Positions 13,398 through 25,422 of a stretch of 64,000 nt of DNA are shown one piece after another (within the stretch, counting starts at the first letter, position 1; each line of letters opens with the position of its first letter). Origin of the DNA: Sipunculus nudus (taxonomy: Eukaryota; Annelida; Sipuncula; Golfingiida; Sipunculidae); assembly GCA_026874595.1 (NCBI GenBank), contig CM049307.1:35384862-35448861 (forward strand), in the 5' to 3' direction. A program made the translations under genes and the position numbers. The notes below the pieces were generated by a model. It ran no database searches. It saw only the letters and a list, made by a program, of their open reading frames with translations, and was not told the DNA's origin.

Positions 13398-14354
13398 CTG
13401 TAGACAGAGAGGTAATTATGAGTCACACATACCGTACTCCTAAACAAACTGCAATCCTCATGTTTCTAGCCCTGGAGTATCAATGTATACGGAACAATCA
13501 TTTTTGTATTGTTATATTGTTAATTTATTATTTTTATTTAATTCTGAACAAAATAAAGCTAACTTTCCTCATTTGAAGTTTAAAACATGTGACGCAACAG
13601 TCATGATGCTCAGATGACCACCATGACTTTATAGAATAACATTCAGTAACAGTAATTTATCATCTGAAAACACAATTTAGATTAAAAAATATCACGTGAC
13701 CAGGACCTTTTGGTTTGGGGATAAGTGTAGTGAAGAGAACAATGCAGTCCGTTTCAGTGTACTGGATATGAATTGTTTCACGGCAAATTACATAAACATG
13801 GGTTTTTTTGCTAAAGACCTTACGTAATAAGTAATATTTTGTAAAAAGCATACACATGTGAAATGTTAACAGATGGTGTTTCCTTGAAGTGAAAAAAATT
13901 GGTTTTGAAGTTTGACAGTTGAGACAAGTAGTCCCTGCCATCCCACAGTGCCCAAACAGAAGAGGTTGGTTTGAGTAGGCGGTTGGGTGAGGGTTCTTCC
14001 TTCAAGTAAAGTGATGGTTCACACATGTGAAGACTAAATAGAATCATGACTCGAATACACAGGTTGTGCAAGAGAAAAAAAGCATTCTGAAGAATAGGTT
14101 CGGCCAATATATTTCAAAGTTTGCATGCTGACTGGAATATAAACTGGAATGTCTTTTTTTCACAGTAGCAAAAACAAGCACATGTCTACCCAAAAGCTCA
14201 TTAAGAAAACTAAGGGTAAAATATCCTATAACTCTTTGATTTGATCAAGGTCAAAGTCCTCTGGGTTTTTTTTTAACAATTTGTGTATCACATTTGAGTG
14301 AAAAATTTACACAACCACAAAAGTTAGGGTGTTCACAAGACTATATTTGGGCAA

Positions 14355-15070
14355 ACTAGAACACGGGTAATGCACAAGCTACTATGTCGTGTATCCACCT
14401 AAATCAGAGTGGGATGGGTGAAATGAGGCATGGATTGAGTGGGAAGGGGAAATAGAGTGAGTTGGGTTGCTTAATAGCATGGGTGTCTACCACATAAACA
14501 TGACTCTAGGTGGTGCCACCTGTTATTTGAGAGAGACAGGCTATCCAAGATGTATACATATGCAAAATTTCAGGTGAATAAGTCAAACCACTGCTTGGAA
14601 ATGAGTAATTTTTACCCTAGGCTGATGAACAGATGGACATCATGCAAAAATGGTAGTAAGTTGGGCCACAAAATTTTTATAAGCTGTAGAGCTATGTACA
14701 TAAGATCTATACTCATGCAAAATTTTAGACGAATACATCAAACAAGTTTTAAGATATAGTATGGATGTCTGCAGTGTAAACATGAATGTAGGTGGTGCCA
14801 CCTACCACTAAATCCAGAAAGCTATCCAAGATGTATACATTGGCAAACTTTTAGGCAGATAAGTCACACCACTGCCTAGATAGGAGTCTTTTATCCCATG
14901 GCAGAAAAACAGATGAACGCTTTGCAAAAATGGTTGCAAGTGGTGCCACCAGTTTTACTGCATTGCGTATGATAAAGAGCTAAGTGAGATCTATACACAA
15001 GCAAAATTTCAGGAGGATACATCAAACCAAGGAGGTTACAGACTGGAGCAGCATATGTCAGAAGCCCTGC
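14355..15070 (+). repeat. Fragment of the 278-bp-module family (third copy)
   Basis: It begins ACTAGAACACGGGTA and continues GTGTATCCACC...CAGAGTGGGATGGGTGAA, matching 47227 onward in E9 and 58261 onward in E10. It contains diverged copies of the roughly 278-bp module, with GGTGGTGCCACC words near 14513, 14794 and 14941. The usual right end with CACAGGTTCGC is not found, so the copy is truncated. It lies in the last tetraspanin intron. Confidence 0.7.
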
Positions 15071-15584
15071 GGTCACTCTGCATCAACTTCAGCTGTGATT
15101 CATGACAGACGACTGGTAAGTATAAAACTTACTTTCCCTGAATAACTTAGGAATTATAAAAATTTACATCAGTTCACACACTTCTCACATATATTAACAA
15201 TTAACCATGTATTATAGTATTCCGTCGATATCTAAATATTTTGACGCTTATGACCGGATGACTTTCATTTTGATGGATAACAGTGAGCCACTGACGCTCT
15301 GTCACTGACAATGTTGTTCTAGTATTATCTCCCGTGTTTACTGCAGCCCAGCTATAGCTTAGGCGTCATTAGCAACGACAGCTTCCCACACATTTCACAC
15401 ACATATGAAAATATGGTGTTCAAACTTATGATTGTTTAAATATTTACATTCAAAACTTTAAATTTGAGGAGAAACGTACTCATCTGACATTAGAAACTTT
15501 GACTGCATTTAAGTTTTACTAATGAGCTGTCCCGAAGTCACACCAGAGGGGAGACTGTGACCTGATAATGGGGTCAAATTTCAG

Positions 15585-16602
15585 AATTAGGGACCCATGG
15601 GTCTCGACACTCAGCTGAATTTGACTATAAGGATATTTTTTAAGAAATTTTTCAGAATGACAGTCCTGTGACCTTGTGACAAAAAATTCTTAGAACTTTT
15701 TATCATTGAACTTGCAGCATTTATATTTTTGAAACAATCTTTTAAAATGTGACCTTGACTTCTGACTGGGTGACCTAATCTACAGATTTCCTCAATTTGG
15801 GCAAGTAAGCCATATGTGAAAGATGGATAGTTTGGGATGAAAACTTAGATTTACAGAGCATCCACAATCTTTTTAAAGATATGGCTCGATCCTGTGACCT
15901 TCAGCTTAAAGACCCCAGGACCCTGAAAATCAAAATGAAATAACTTAAGTGGTGGGTCATTTTGAAGCCAATCTGTCTATCCAAAGCAAAATTATCATCC
16001 ATAAACTAATCTATGAATGGATGGGCCCTGTGACCTTGACCTTTGACCCTATGACCCTAAAATGGAAAAGAATCTTTCCCTATTGGCAAGTTAGCAATAT
16101 CTTGAAGATGGAAGGTTTACAATGAAAAGTGTGGCTTTAAATGCAATAGCATTCTTTTTAAAGAAATAGGTCCTGTGACTTTGACCATGGGACCCAAAAA
16201 TCCACACAGTTCTTCCTTTAATGGTGAGTCATATATAAGTTTAGTTTGAAACCAATATGTCAAACTAAACTGGAGTTACAATCTCAAAACTAATTTGTTA
16301 ACAGATGGCCCCGGTGACCTTGACCTTTGACCTTGTGACCCCAAATTCATTTATGCTCTCCCCATTCTGGCAAGTCAGCTAAATGTGCAAGATGGAAAGT
16401 TTGGGGTGAAAAGCTTGGCTTAAAATGAAGCCATGATCTTTTTAAATATGAGTCATGTGACCTAGACCTTAGACCTCATGACCCTAAAATTATATAGGTT
16501 CTTGCTTTAGTGGTGGGCCATATGTAAGTACCGTTTGAAATCAATATGTCAATCTAACCTGGAGTTATCATCTGGAAACAAATCTGTGTTGACGGACGGA
16601 TG

Positions 16603-16635
<33 letters not shown>

Positions 16636-17047
16636 CTTGATTACTATAGGGCATCCACTTGTGATCGAAAAACACACCTAGGACACTAGATGTGATCACA
16701 GCTGAGAAACTGACATGATTGTTGTTATTTTATAGTAAAAAAAAAATATTCAAGTTAAGATTCATGACAATCCATGCATTAATGATCAAGATATTGGAGT
16801 TTTGTGTTATTGATTGTTTTTTTTTGTATTTTTTATTATTTTGTGGGGTACTTTCAAGCCCCATAGCTCAGGATATAGGTCCCAGTGACCTAATTTCAGG
16901 TCTCCAAGGAGATTTTTTTTTCCTCCCTGGATGTTCACTTAAAAGTTTCTAGGACCAGCAGTTACAATTTGTGCCCTGCTAAAAAATCGCAAAAAAATGG
17001 ACAAAGCGCCATTTTTATACCTCAGTTGACTTAGTCAGCTGAGCTAA
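15585..17047 (+). mobile_element. E3: family X element with TGACCT-rich modules
   Basis: The left end AATTAGG leads into the perfect palindrome GACCCATGGGTC at 15592-15603. The right end AGTCAGCTGAGC is followed by TAA at 17047. The body alternates two module types. One carries TGACCTTGACCTTTGACC (for example 16031-16048 and 16315-16333); the other carries GATGGAAAGTTTGGG. A (GACA)n tract lies at about 16594-16636, followed by GATTACTATAGGGCATCC, a second right-end-like sequence seen again in E4 and at 19715. The last part (about 16850-16980) is the module amplified in E5. It sits in the last tetraspanin intron. Confidence 0.75.
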
Positions 17048-17963
17048 AAATTGGTCAAGTTGTCTCAGAGGAGTTCTCCAAAATAGGCTGCCACCGCCAT
17101 GAAACCCAGTCAAAAACAAAGTATCTGCAAAACTTTGTTTTGGCAGATACAATTAAAGGTTTTCAAATCTGAGAACTTTACTGAAAGAATTGTTTTTCAA
17201 ATGAGAGGAAAATATGGAGTAAATTATGACCAGTGTTAACAAGAATTCTTATATTTCTTGAGCTCAGTTGTAATACTGGTTGAAACAATTTGTGTATCAA
17301 ATTTTAGGGGAAAACATGCTATATCTCAAACTCTTGAAAAAGTCTGACTTTCATGGTGCTAAAAGCATATTTTGCTTCGAGGGAAAAATATGCAATATTG
17401 GAAACATTTAAAAAGAGTCTGTATGTCATGGTGCTAAAAAGAATATTTCACTGTGTAGCTTGCAGAATAGAGATCACTGCGACCTTGTTTCAGGTTTCCA
17501 AGGAGATTTACCCCATAGCCCATGGACAAAAGTGGATGTTGAGTGAATATTCTGGGTCAAAAGGTTCTGATGATTGCCCTGCTAACAGACAGCCCATACA
17601 GCTGGCCAGAAGGATGCTGAACAAAAACCAATCACTTAATAGCTCAGGCTCACTGAAATTCAGCTAGGCCATAAATAAAATTTTATATTCAATCAAAAGC
17701 CCTCATTGACAAACTAAGATCAATAACAACAGTTCACACTTGATGAATAGTTCTTTGTTCTGATACTAGATGGCAACACCCTCAAAATATGCCATCCTGT
17801 GGGAAAAAGTAGAAGTTCAAATATTTTTGTTTAGAAATACTAGAAACACATTTATTCTTTCATTTTTATAGAAGAATTCTCTCTGCCCTCAATAATTAAT
17901 ATTTAAACTGCATTTTGACTGTGAATTCATAATTCTAAAATATTAAAATGAAGTAGATCTTAC
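17048..17963. other. Intron between e7 and e8, after E3
   Basis: Around 17460-17640 there is a diverged copy of the E3/E5 module (TTTCAGGTTTCCAAGGAGATTT, then GCCCTGCTAACAGACAG). The remainder is unrecognised apart from the hairpin listed at 17121-17150. Confidence 0.4.
17121..17150. other. 13-bp-stem hairpin with one bulge
   Basis: GTATCTGC + AAAAC, loop TTT, GTTTT, bulged G, GCAGATAC. The 30-nt structure lies 74 bp after the end of E3. It is too short for a typical miRNA precursor. It may be the terminus of another, unrecognised element. Confidence 0.6.
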
Positions 17964-18080
17964 CTGTAGGATGGCCACAGAGAGCGCCAGTGCTCCAACC
18001 ATATCCAAATTATGTACGACCCACACCATGAAGTCATTGCCACAACCTTTCATGTAAATTGTCTGTTCCTTTTCAGGCTC
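17964..18080 (-). CDS. Tetraspanin exon e7: end of large loop and start of TM4
   Basis: The acceptor TTCTGTACAG and donor CAG|GTAAGA are clear. The 39 residues begin EPEKEQTIYMKGCG, giving the final conserved large-loop Gly-Cys, then a short segment (NDFMVWVVHNLDM) and the first half of TM4 (VGALALSVAILQ). The Cys in GCG normally pairs with one of the CCG cysteines. Phase 0 on both sides. Confidence 0.96.
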
Positions 18081-19136
18081 CTGTACAGAATACATCATTA
18101 AATATTACAGGTACTAAAAGTAGAAAAAAAACCATTTTTTGTCTGGTCACTAAGGAGATTATATTAATGAGGAGTGAGTCAATTGGAAAAAACTAGGAGG
18201 GTGCCTGAATGTGATTCTGAAAAGGATATAAAGTAACCTCTGGGTCATGGTGCTTAGAGGATGAGCATCACCTGTGATATGATCAAAAGAAAAATTACTC
18301 TGAGAAACTGAATTTCAATACATCACAAATCTGTTTACATTTATTCAATAGAGCTGATCAATGAGTTGGAGTTAATAATATATTTATGCAGATATAAACA
18401 GTGAAACAAGAAAAACTTATTTGACTATTAACAATTATCATATCTATTTTCTGTTAGATAATTCCACCTTTATCACAATAACAATGTGGAAACATAAGGT
18501 GACTTTCATTATGATGGTGTATTGTACATATATCATGACCACTATGCTATTAATGCTATTTTAAAGGGAAGCACATTTTTTTTTTAATCTCACAGCAGTA
18601 ATCTGTTTGTATTGCCTGTAGATATTGCTAAGATAAGGACATAAAAATAATCAGCAGTTTTTTTTTATCAAGTTAATATAAAACATCCACTGGTTGACTG
18701 GTATTAACCATTTACTGTTAGGTTTATATTAGATTTTGGACAAGTTCTGTCACTCTATATATTTACATAACAAGTACCAGAAATGTACAGCTAAGCTTTT
18801 GTTTTATCATCACTAGAGAGGGAGAGTTTGCTAGGAGTCATGGGAATCTTTAGAACTGAAAATCAACATGCAACATGTTTCACATCAGAGAATCTAGCTT
18901 AGTGAGGGAGCCTAAGGAGTGTGTTCATCCCTCATGTGTTTTAGTGGCACTTTGCACAATACAGGGTTTTAATAACAAATAAATAATATATGAATTATCA
19001 ATATTAGACTGATTATCTGGCATAAGAAAACAAAACTTTCACACCTCTTGCGCAAGGTGGATCCTGAATTAAATATAAAACAATGAATTAAGGTTATTCT
19101 TGTTATTTAGTGTCATGTGAATTCTTGGGTACTCAC

Positions 19137-19166
19137 TGGCATGTTCCTTAATTTAGGCCCACAGTC
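19137..19166 (-). CDS. Tetraspanin exon e6: 30-nt microexon in the large loop
   Basis: The ten codons DCGPKLRNMP are flanked by the acceptor TTTGCTTTCAG and the donor CCA|GTGAGT. The Cys-Gly corresponds to the GCG of CD63-type loops that follows the SCC motif, so the exon supplies one of eight loop cysteines. It can be skipped without changing frame. The assignment rests on splice-site fit, frame and family position, not on length alone. Confidence 0.85.
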
Positions 19167-19534
19167 CTGAAAGCAAACATTATACACACTAGTTATGTTT
19201 GTCTTTATGGGTGGTATATGATATTACCTTCCATGCAATTTACATGTAATCCAATAAGCACAAAACTTACTAAACCTCAAAAATGCCTCCTAATACTGAA
19301 TGAAGGGTTATATTATTATGTTGTTTTTATCAAATTTTCTCTGCCCAGGTAAGGAAATAATACAACAAACTTTAACATAATATTAAATGAGAGCATAATA
19401 TGCCACCATAAGATATCTAAAGCAAATTAATTATTATATTTTCTTTGGGCAGGTAAAGAAATAATACAATAAACTGAACATAACTAGAACACTGACAGGC
19501 CAGGAACAACCCCGCAAAAGGCTCATAGTTATCA

Positions 19535-19735
19535 AGCTTCTTTTAAAGAAATGGGTTTTGTGACCTTGACCTCGACCCCAAACTCAATAAGGTTCTTGCT
19601 CTAGTGCTGAGCCATATATAAGTAATGCCTAAAATACATGTCAATCTAAACTGGAGATTTCATCCTGAATCAAATTTGTAGACAGACAAAAAGACAGACA
19701 GACAAACAGGGTGATTACTATGGGGCACCTGTTTT
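19535..19735 (+). repeat. Solo TGACCT-rich module with (GACA)n and ACTATGGGGCAC end
   Basis: A truncated copy of the E3/E4 module (TGTGACCTTGACCTCGACCCC, then ATATATAAGTAATG), followed by (GACA)n at 19679-19709 and GATTACTATGGGGCACC. It lies between e5 and e6, with its right end about 120 bp from e5. Confidence 0.65.
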
Positions 19736-19855
19736 TTCAAGCAAGGCCCTAATATGCCACCATCAGATATCTGAAACAAATTTCTGATAATGACATTGAT
19801 TTAATTACAAAATCCTAAATGTCAGACACAAGCTTCAAATTTGTTGCATACATAC

Positions 19856-19972
19856 ATCTTTGTCTTTGCAGCAGGATTTGGGTACACTACATGAAGTTGT
19901 TTTGTTGTTTGGACATTTGTAGTCATCATTTTTATCCCAGTCACTAGGTCCCTCAGCTCCACAACAGCTGAA
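19856..19972 (-). CDS. Tetraspanin exon e5: CCG and SCC core of the large loop
   Basis: The acceptor TTATTGCTGTAG follows a long pyrimidine tract; the donor is GAT|GTATGT. The 39 residues start FSCCGAEGPSDW, the family's hallmark CCG, and end VPKSCCKDKD, the PxSC motif. Two further cysteines (YKC, TSC) lie between. N-glycosylation is possible at Asn-Lys-Thr in PNNKTTSC. Six of the eight loop cysteines are in this exon. Phase 0. Confidence 0.97.
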
Positions 19973-20088
19973 CTACAGCAATAAACAAAAAAAAAAAAAA
20001 AACAATGAGCACAGTTCAGAATCAAATCAGCATGAATCTATAGATTCTACATCCAGTAGAATGTTATGTAGAACAGCCTCATGTTAGG

Positions 20089-20194
20089 TAGATCAGCCTC
20101 ATGTGGTTTTAAGAGTAATGTTGACCTTCAAGCAGAGCAAATAGATCAGCCTCATGTGGTTTTAAGAGTAATGTTGACCTTCAAGCAGAGCAAA
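20089..20194. repeat. Tandem duplication, two 53-bp units
   Basis: TAGATCAGCCTCATGTGG... (20089) is repeated essentially exactly at 20142, so it is recent. A partial third match precedes it at about 20070. It lies just outside the left end of E4. Confidence 0.9.
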
Positions 20195-20231
20195 AGTTAG
20201 TTTTTTTCTTACTATTTAATTGCATGTGTAA

Positions 20232-22223
20232 TATTAGGGACCCATGGGTCTCGACGCTCAGCTGCATTAGTCTATAAAGATATATGTTTATGAGGTTTTC
20301 CAAAATATTGGTCCTGTGACCAGTTTGAAGCCAACCTGTCTACCCAAACTGGAGTTATCATCCATAAAATAATTTGTGAATGGATGTGTGAATCATTTCT
20401 GAATGGATGGGCCCTGTGGCCTTAACCTTTGACCTAGTGACCCCAAAATCAAAAGGAAACTTCCCCAATTGGCAGATGCACCATACCAGATGAAAAGTTT
20501 GGCTTAAAATGCATCCACAATCTTTCTAAAGTAGTGGGTCCTGTGACCTTGACCTTTGATCTCATGACCCCAGAAACAACAGTTCTTACTTTAGTTGTGG
20601 GCCATATATAAGTCAAGTTTGAAACCAATATTTCAAACCAAATTGGTGTTATAATCTGGAAACTAATATGTGGACAGATGGCCCCCATGACCTTGACCTT
20701 TCACTTTGTGACCCCAAAATTAATAATTTACTTCCACTATTGGCGGGTGAGCAGCACCTGGAAGATAGAAAGTTTGGGACAGAAAGTTTGGATAAGAATA
20801 CATCAACAATCTTTTTAAAGAAGTGGGTCCTGTGACCTTGACCTTTGGCCTTATGACCTGAAAATCAAAAGGGTTCTTACATTATTGGTGGGTCATATAT
20901 AAGTCAAAATTGAAACCATTATGTCAATCCAAACTGGAGTTATCATCCAGAAACAAATATGTGGACAGACGGGCCTATGTGACCATGACCTTTGATCTTG
21001 TGGCCCCCTAAACAATCAGGTTCTTCCCCCATTGGCAGCTCAGCTATATTTGCAAGATGGAAGGTTTGGGATGAAAAGTATGGCTTAAAATGCATCCACA
21101 ATCTTTCTCAATAAGTGGGTACAGTGACCTTGACCTTTGACCTCATGACCCCAAAATTGAACAGAATCTTCCCCAATTTGCAGGTTAGCAATATCTTGAA
21201 GATAGAAGGTTTGTGATGAAAAGTTTGGCTTCAAATGCATATGCATTCTTTTTAAATAAATGAGTCCTGTGACCTTGACCTTTGACCGTTGGCCCCCATA
21301 ATCGACAAGGTTCTTACTTTAGTGGTGAGTCATATATAAATTAAGTTTGAAGTCAATATGTCAACATAAACAGGAGTTGTCATCTGAAAACTAAGTTTTT
21401 TAAGAGATGGCCCCTGTGACCTTGACCTTGTGACCCAAAATTCTGACATTTATGCTCTCCCCATACTGGCAAGTCAGCTTAGTGCGCAAAATGGAAAGTT
21501 TGGAATGAAAAGCTTGGCTTAAAATGCAACCATAATCTTTTCAAATGAGTGAGTCATGTGACCTTGACCTTGTGACCCAAAAATCATATAGGTTCTTGCT
21601 TTAATGGTGGGCCATAAGTAAGTCAAGTTTGAATCGATGTGTCATTACAACCTAGGTTAACATCTGGAAAAAAATTTGTGTGGATGGACGGATGGATAGG
21701 CAGACAGACAAACAGACAGACAGACAGGGTGATTACTATATGGCATCCACTTGTGATCAATACACACAGTTTTGGGACACTAGATGTTATTACAGCTAAG
21801 AAACCGACATGATTGTTGTCATTTAATAGTTTAAAAAAATATACGTTAAAATAATAAAAAATACAGGTGGCGCCATTACTTTTCAGGAACTGACAACACT
21901 AAACATGGTCAATATTTAAGGCAAGATTCATGACAATCCATGCATTAATTAAAAAGATATTGGAGGTTGTGTATTATATTTTTTATTTTTCTGGGGGGTA
22001 CTTTGAAGCCCCATAGCTCAGAGGATATAGGTCATAGTGACCTAATTTCATGTTTCCAAGGAGATTTTTTATTGACCTCCTTAGATGTCCACTTAGAAGT
22101 TTCTAGGGCCAGCAGTTATGATTTGTGCCCTGCTAACGGATGGCAAGACGGAGGTATGACTGGATGGACTACGGACAAAGCGCCATTCCTATACCTCAGT
22201 TGACTAACAGTCAGCTAAGCTAA
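20232..22223 (+). mobile_element. E4: family X element with tandem TGACCT-rich modules
   Basis: The left palindrome GACCCATGGGTC (20239-20250) is followed by GACGCTCAGCTG. The right end is AGTCAGCTAAGC plus TAA (22223). About ten modules carry TGACCTTGACCTTTGACC-like strings (for example 21125-21143 and 21270-21287), alternating with a module bearing GATGGAAAGTTTGGGATGAAAAG. Then come (GACA)n at about 21681-21727, the inner GATTACTATATGGCATCC end, a GGTGGCGCCATT word (21867) and a single E5-type module. Layout and order equal E3, with more units. Confidence 0.8.
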
Positions 22224-24595
22224 TAAAACTATTTATGCAGTACAACCAGGAACACTGTCTGCAGCTAGGAACAGTGAAACTTTGATATATCTGAAGATCT
22301 TATTATCCAGATTTTTCCATAAAGTGCATGTTCGTGAGTGGATCAAGAGCAGGGCCAGAATTTCTTTTACCTCCCCCCTGCCAGTTCTGGATCCCCCTTC
22401 ACACTTTTTGCTTAGCAAAGGCAGCAGTGTCAAAGTCTTCAATATTAAGTACATATTTTCTGTATGAAATCAGGAAAAAAATTAAAATCTTTTGCCATAA
22501 TCTCTACCCAACTGCAAAATACAGTATGCAATGAACATATTGTATGGGCCCTGTTTGTTGGTGTTGTAATAGGCTGATTTAATCAGACTCAATATTATTA
22601 AGCCCTACCATATGTTGATAGCCATTAAAAGAGAGTTTCTACAATATAAGCCATGGCATATGCAACAGATCCATTGTATCTTCTTTGACTGCCTGTTTAC
22701 TGACTAACACCAAGACACAAGATTACACCATTTTGACACCAATAGTTATGGGTTTCATGGTTTTGATAGCAACAAAAATTAAACTTGGGTCACCATTTTA
22801 CTTGTAAACATTTACTGACCTTTTTAAACAAGAGGCATGTCAGCAAGTTTAGTAGGGACAGAGAAGAACTCTGTTTGTGGCACATGAATACCTCACTGGG
22901 AGCCTGAGTGCTGAGAGCCAGAATTTTGTTACATTTTGTTTGCACGTGCCAAGTTTGAAGAGTGACACTTTGGCATGTCCTGTCAACACTGGTTACAAGT
23001 GTATTGGTGGTGTGTAGTCTGAGGCTCAAATTGTAGAAACTCTCACTCATACATCATACCCTCACTCAATATTTGGCAAGGCCTAATCATATTGAGTCCG
23101 ATTAAATCCGACTAATGTTGTACCAGTTAAAACTAAATGATTACTTAAAACTATCAGAGAATATGTGGTATGAATGATTTTATTCTAATAACCTGCTAAT
23201 CTATCAGTAGCCTAAACAAATTATCAATCAATACAGTTTGTTTACAATATTATCTTAACTGACTTCCTCATAATGAACTTTTCTGTTTACATGGATCAGC
23301 AATAGCAAATTAAGAAACTTATGTGAATTACACAGATAATTTTAACATTTATGTTGAACTCGAAGCTAGAAGCTAAAATGTGAAAATCCCTGGAGACCAT
23401 TTGGAAACTACACAATAGTACACATACAGAATATCAGCACCACAATGAACCACTGTGGTTCATCATGTACACAGAACAGTCACTGCTATAATACACTGCT
23501 TTGCATTGCAAGAGAATGTTTGGTTACCATGTGAATATACCTTGTCAATACCAGGAAATCCTCCATTGTTTACCCTGGTATTTGAGAGGTTCTGACCAAT
23601 GGTTATTCAGCCTGGTTATTCAGCCCCTCAGGTTACTCTGCTTTGTGATACCAGCTAGTTTTTATCAGTTCACTTGCTGTATTTATTCCGTTGGCGTATT
23701 TTTATCAGACTAGTTGTGGTATCTTTCACACTTCTGCTGACACAATATTAACAATTCTACCAATTTATGGGCACTGGCATTTCAGACACTGCAGGCTTTC
23801 AGGAGCACCTGGGGTCAGGCCCTTGTAGCATTTTGGACGATAGATATTTGCTTGGGGAGGTCGGTCTACAGGCGTGAATTTTCTGAGTGGAGTAAATTGG
23901 ATGAGAACTTCTACATGACCAGAATACAAGCATGTAACTCCCTCTACATATTTTTTTTAACACATCTTGCACAGACCTTGCATGTTCTCTTATGGGTAAT
24001 TTTAAACAACATTAAACCCAGTTCCACTGGAGTACTTGTCTCATAACATTCTTAACTGAAACATGACTGATCTAATTTTCCAAATGAACAATCATTTCCA
24101 AGGCCAAATGCATGTTCTTTCTTTTTATTTAATATAAATTCTGTGTCCCTGAAGTTTCTATAAATGTTCCCAGCTCACAGTGCTGCCTATCACATACATC
24201 TGTGTGCATGAACATAATGATCAATCAATATGTACACGGTACCAATGTATAACAAATAAAAAGGACAGCTGAGAATAAAATAATACAAACACATCTGTGG
24301 TTTCACAATCACACTCAAGCTGCTGCGTGGGCTGTCCCATGCACATTATCTCACTGGGACCATTAAATACAGTAAAGCATCATTTATATTAAAAGCTTGG
24401 GTGACAGAGGTTTTGCTGGGATATGTCACGGTGATCATTTGGATAAAAAATTTCACAGGATTTTACATGATTGCTAAATCCCTGGTGTTATCAGCTACTG
24501 TTGAACATGTGCAAATTTATGAACCTATTCCAAAATAAACTGTGGCTCTAACATTTCCATATCATTTCCCATCAATTTAAACTATTTATCGTTAA

Positions 24596-24834
24596 GCTTG
24601 GACAGTCAAGGGGTAAAACCCTCGGCTCTCTCCACTAGCGACCCGGGTTTGATCCCCGGCTTGGCTATGAGAGCAAGTTGTAGCTGCCTGTCCAAGGCCA
24701 GTGGTTTTCTCTGGGTTCTCCAGTTTCCTCCACCTCTACAGTCTAACAAATGAGCCTTTGAGAGTGCCGCAATTAGAAATAATAACTATTTGTACAATCC
24801 ATGTGAAATAAATTAGTTGCATTACATATCCCTG

Positions 24835-24836
<2 letters not shown>
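24596..24836 (+). mobile_element. tRNA-derived SINE, Meta-SINE-like central domain
   Basis: A box-like CAGTCAAGGGG (24603-24613) and B box GGTTTGATCCC (24646-24656) have pol III spacing. They are followed by a conserved central word GTGGTTTTCTCTGGGTTCTC (24701-24720) and CAGTTTCCTCC, which I associate with the broadly distributed metazoan SINE core called Meta. The 3' part runs into an (AT)n tract. Assignment to that superfamily is from memory and unverified. Confidence 0.7.
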
Positions 24837-24874
<38 letters not shown>

Positions 24875-24885
24875 TATATATATAT
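24837..24885. repeat. (AT)n microsatellite
   Basis: AT dinucleotide tract with GC interruptions, abutting the SINE tail. Confidence 0.95.
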
Positions 24886-25422
24886 GCTTGGATTTAGAGG
24901 ATCTTTTATACAAACCTTTTGGATATTTGTTTATGTACAGACTTTGGAAAAATGTTCAAATTGTCAGTTCTAATGTTCAAATTGTTGGTTTTCAATTTCA
25001 GATAGAAAATTTTTCAGTATTCTGATGAACAACCCTTTATATATCAAATGTATCTAAAGACAGAAAAAGGCTTGCACTTTTCTTATCTTGTGATTCGTAA
25101 ATACATCATGCCCCTTGATAAATAGTAGATCACCTAAAAGAAACTAAAACACTAGCTATATTTGCATCTGCTTTGGTAAAATTTGCTTGAAAGCATACCA
25201 TTCCCAATGCAAACAACATGGTAAACATTACATCTGAACCAATGAAAAGCAGTTAATACACTTAATTAGGCCATCCTTAAAAAGTTCTGTGTTGGGGCTA
25301 ACCCGGCCGGTCGTGTTTTTTTGCTGCGGCTGGAATTTTTTTTTTACATATCTGCAAATTACTATTTTTATATGATCTGCCGCAAGCACCTGGGCCCGTA
25401 AAAATCTGCCTTCATGTGCTGG

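Larger units (their letters stand above)
22224..25422. other. Intron e4-e5, segment between E4 and E5
   Basis: No exon of either strand is supported. It contains the SINE and (AT)n listed separately. The GC-richer stretch at 25290-25330 (AACCCGGCCGGTCGTG) is unrecognised. Confidence 0.4.

Noticed and set aside
24590-24670. Functional tRNA gene at the SINE head
   Set aside because: The A and B boxes are present but the acceptor stem does not close and a SINE body follows.
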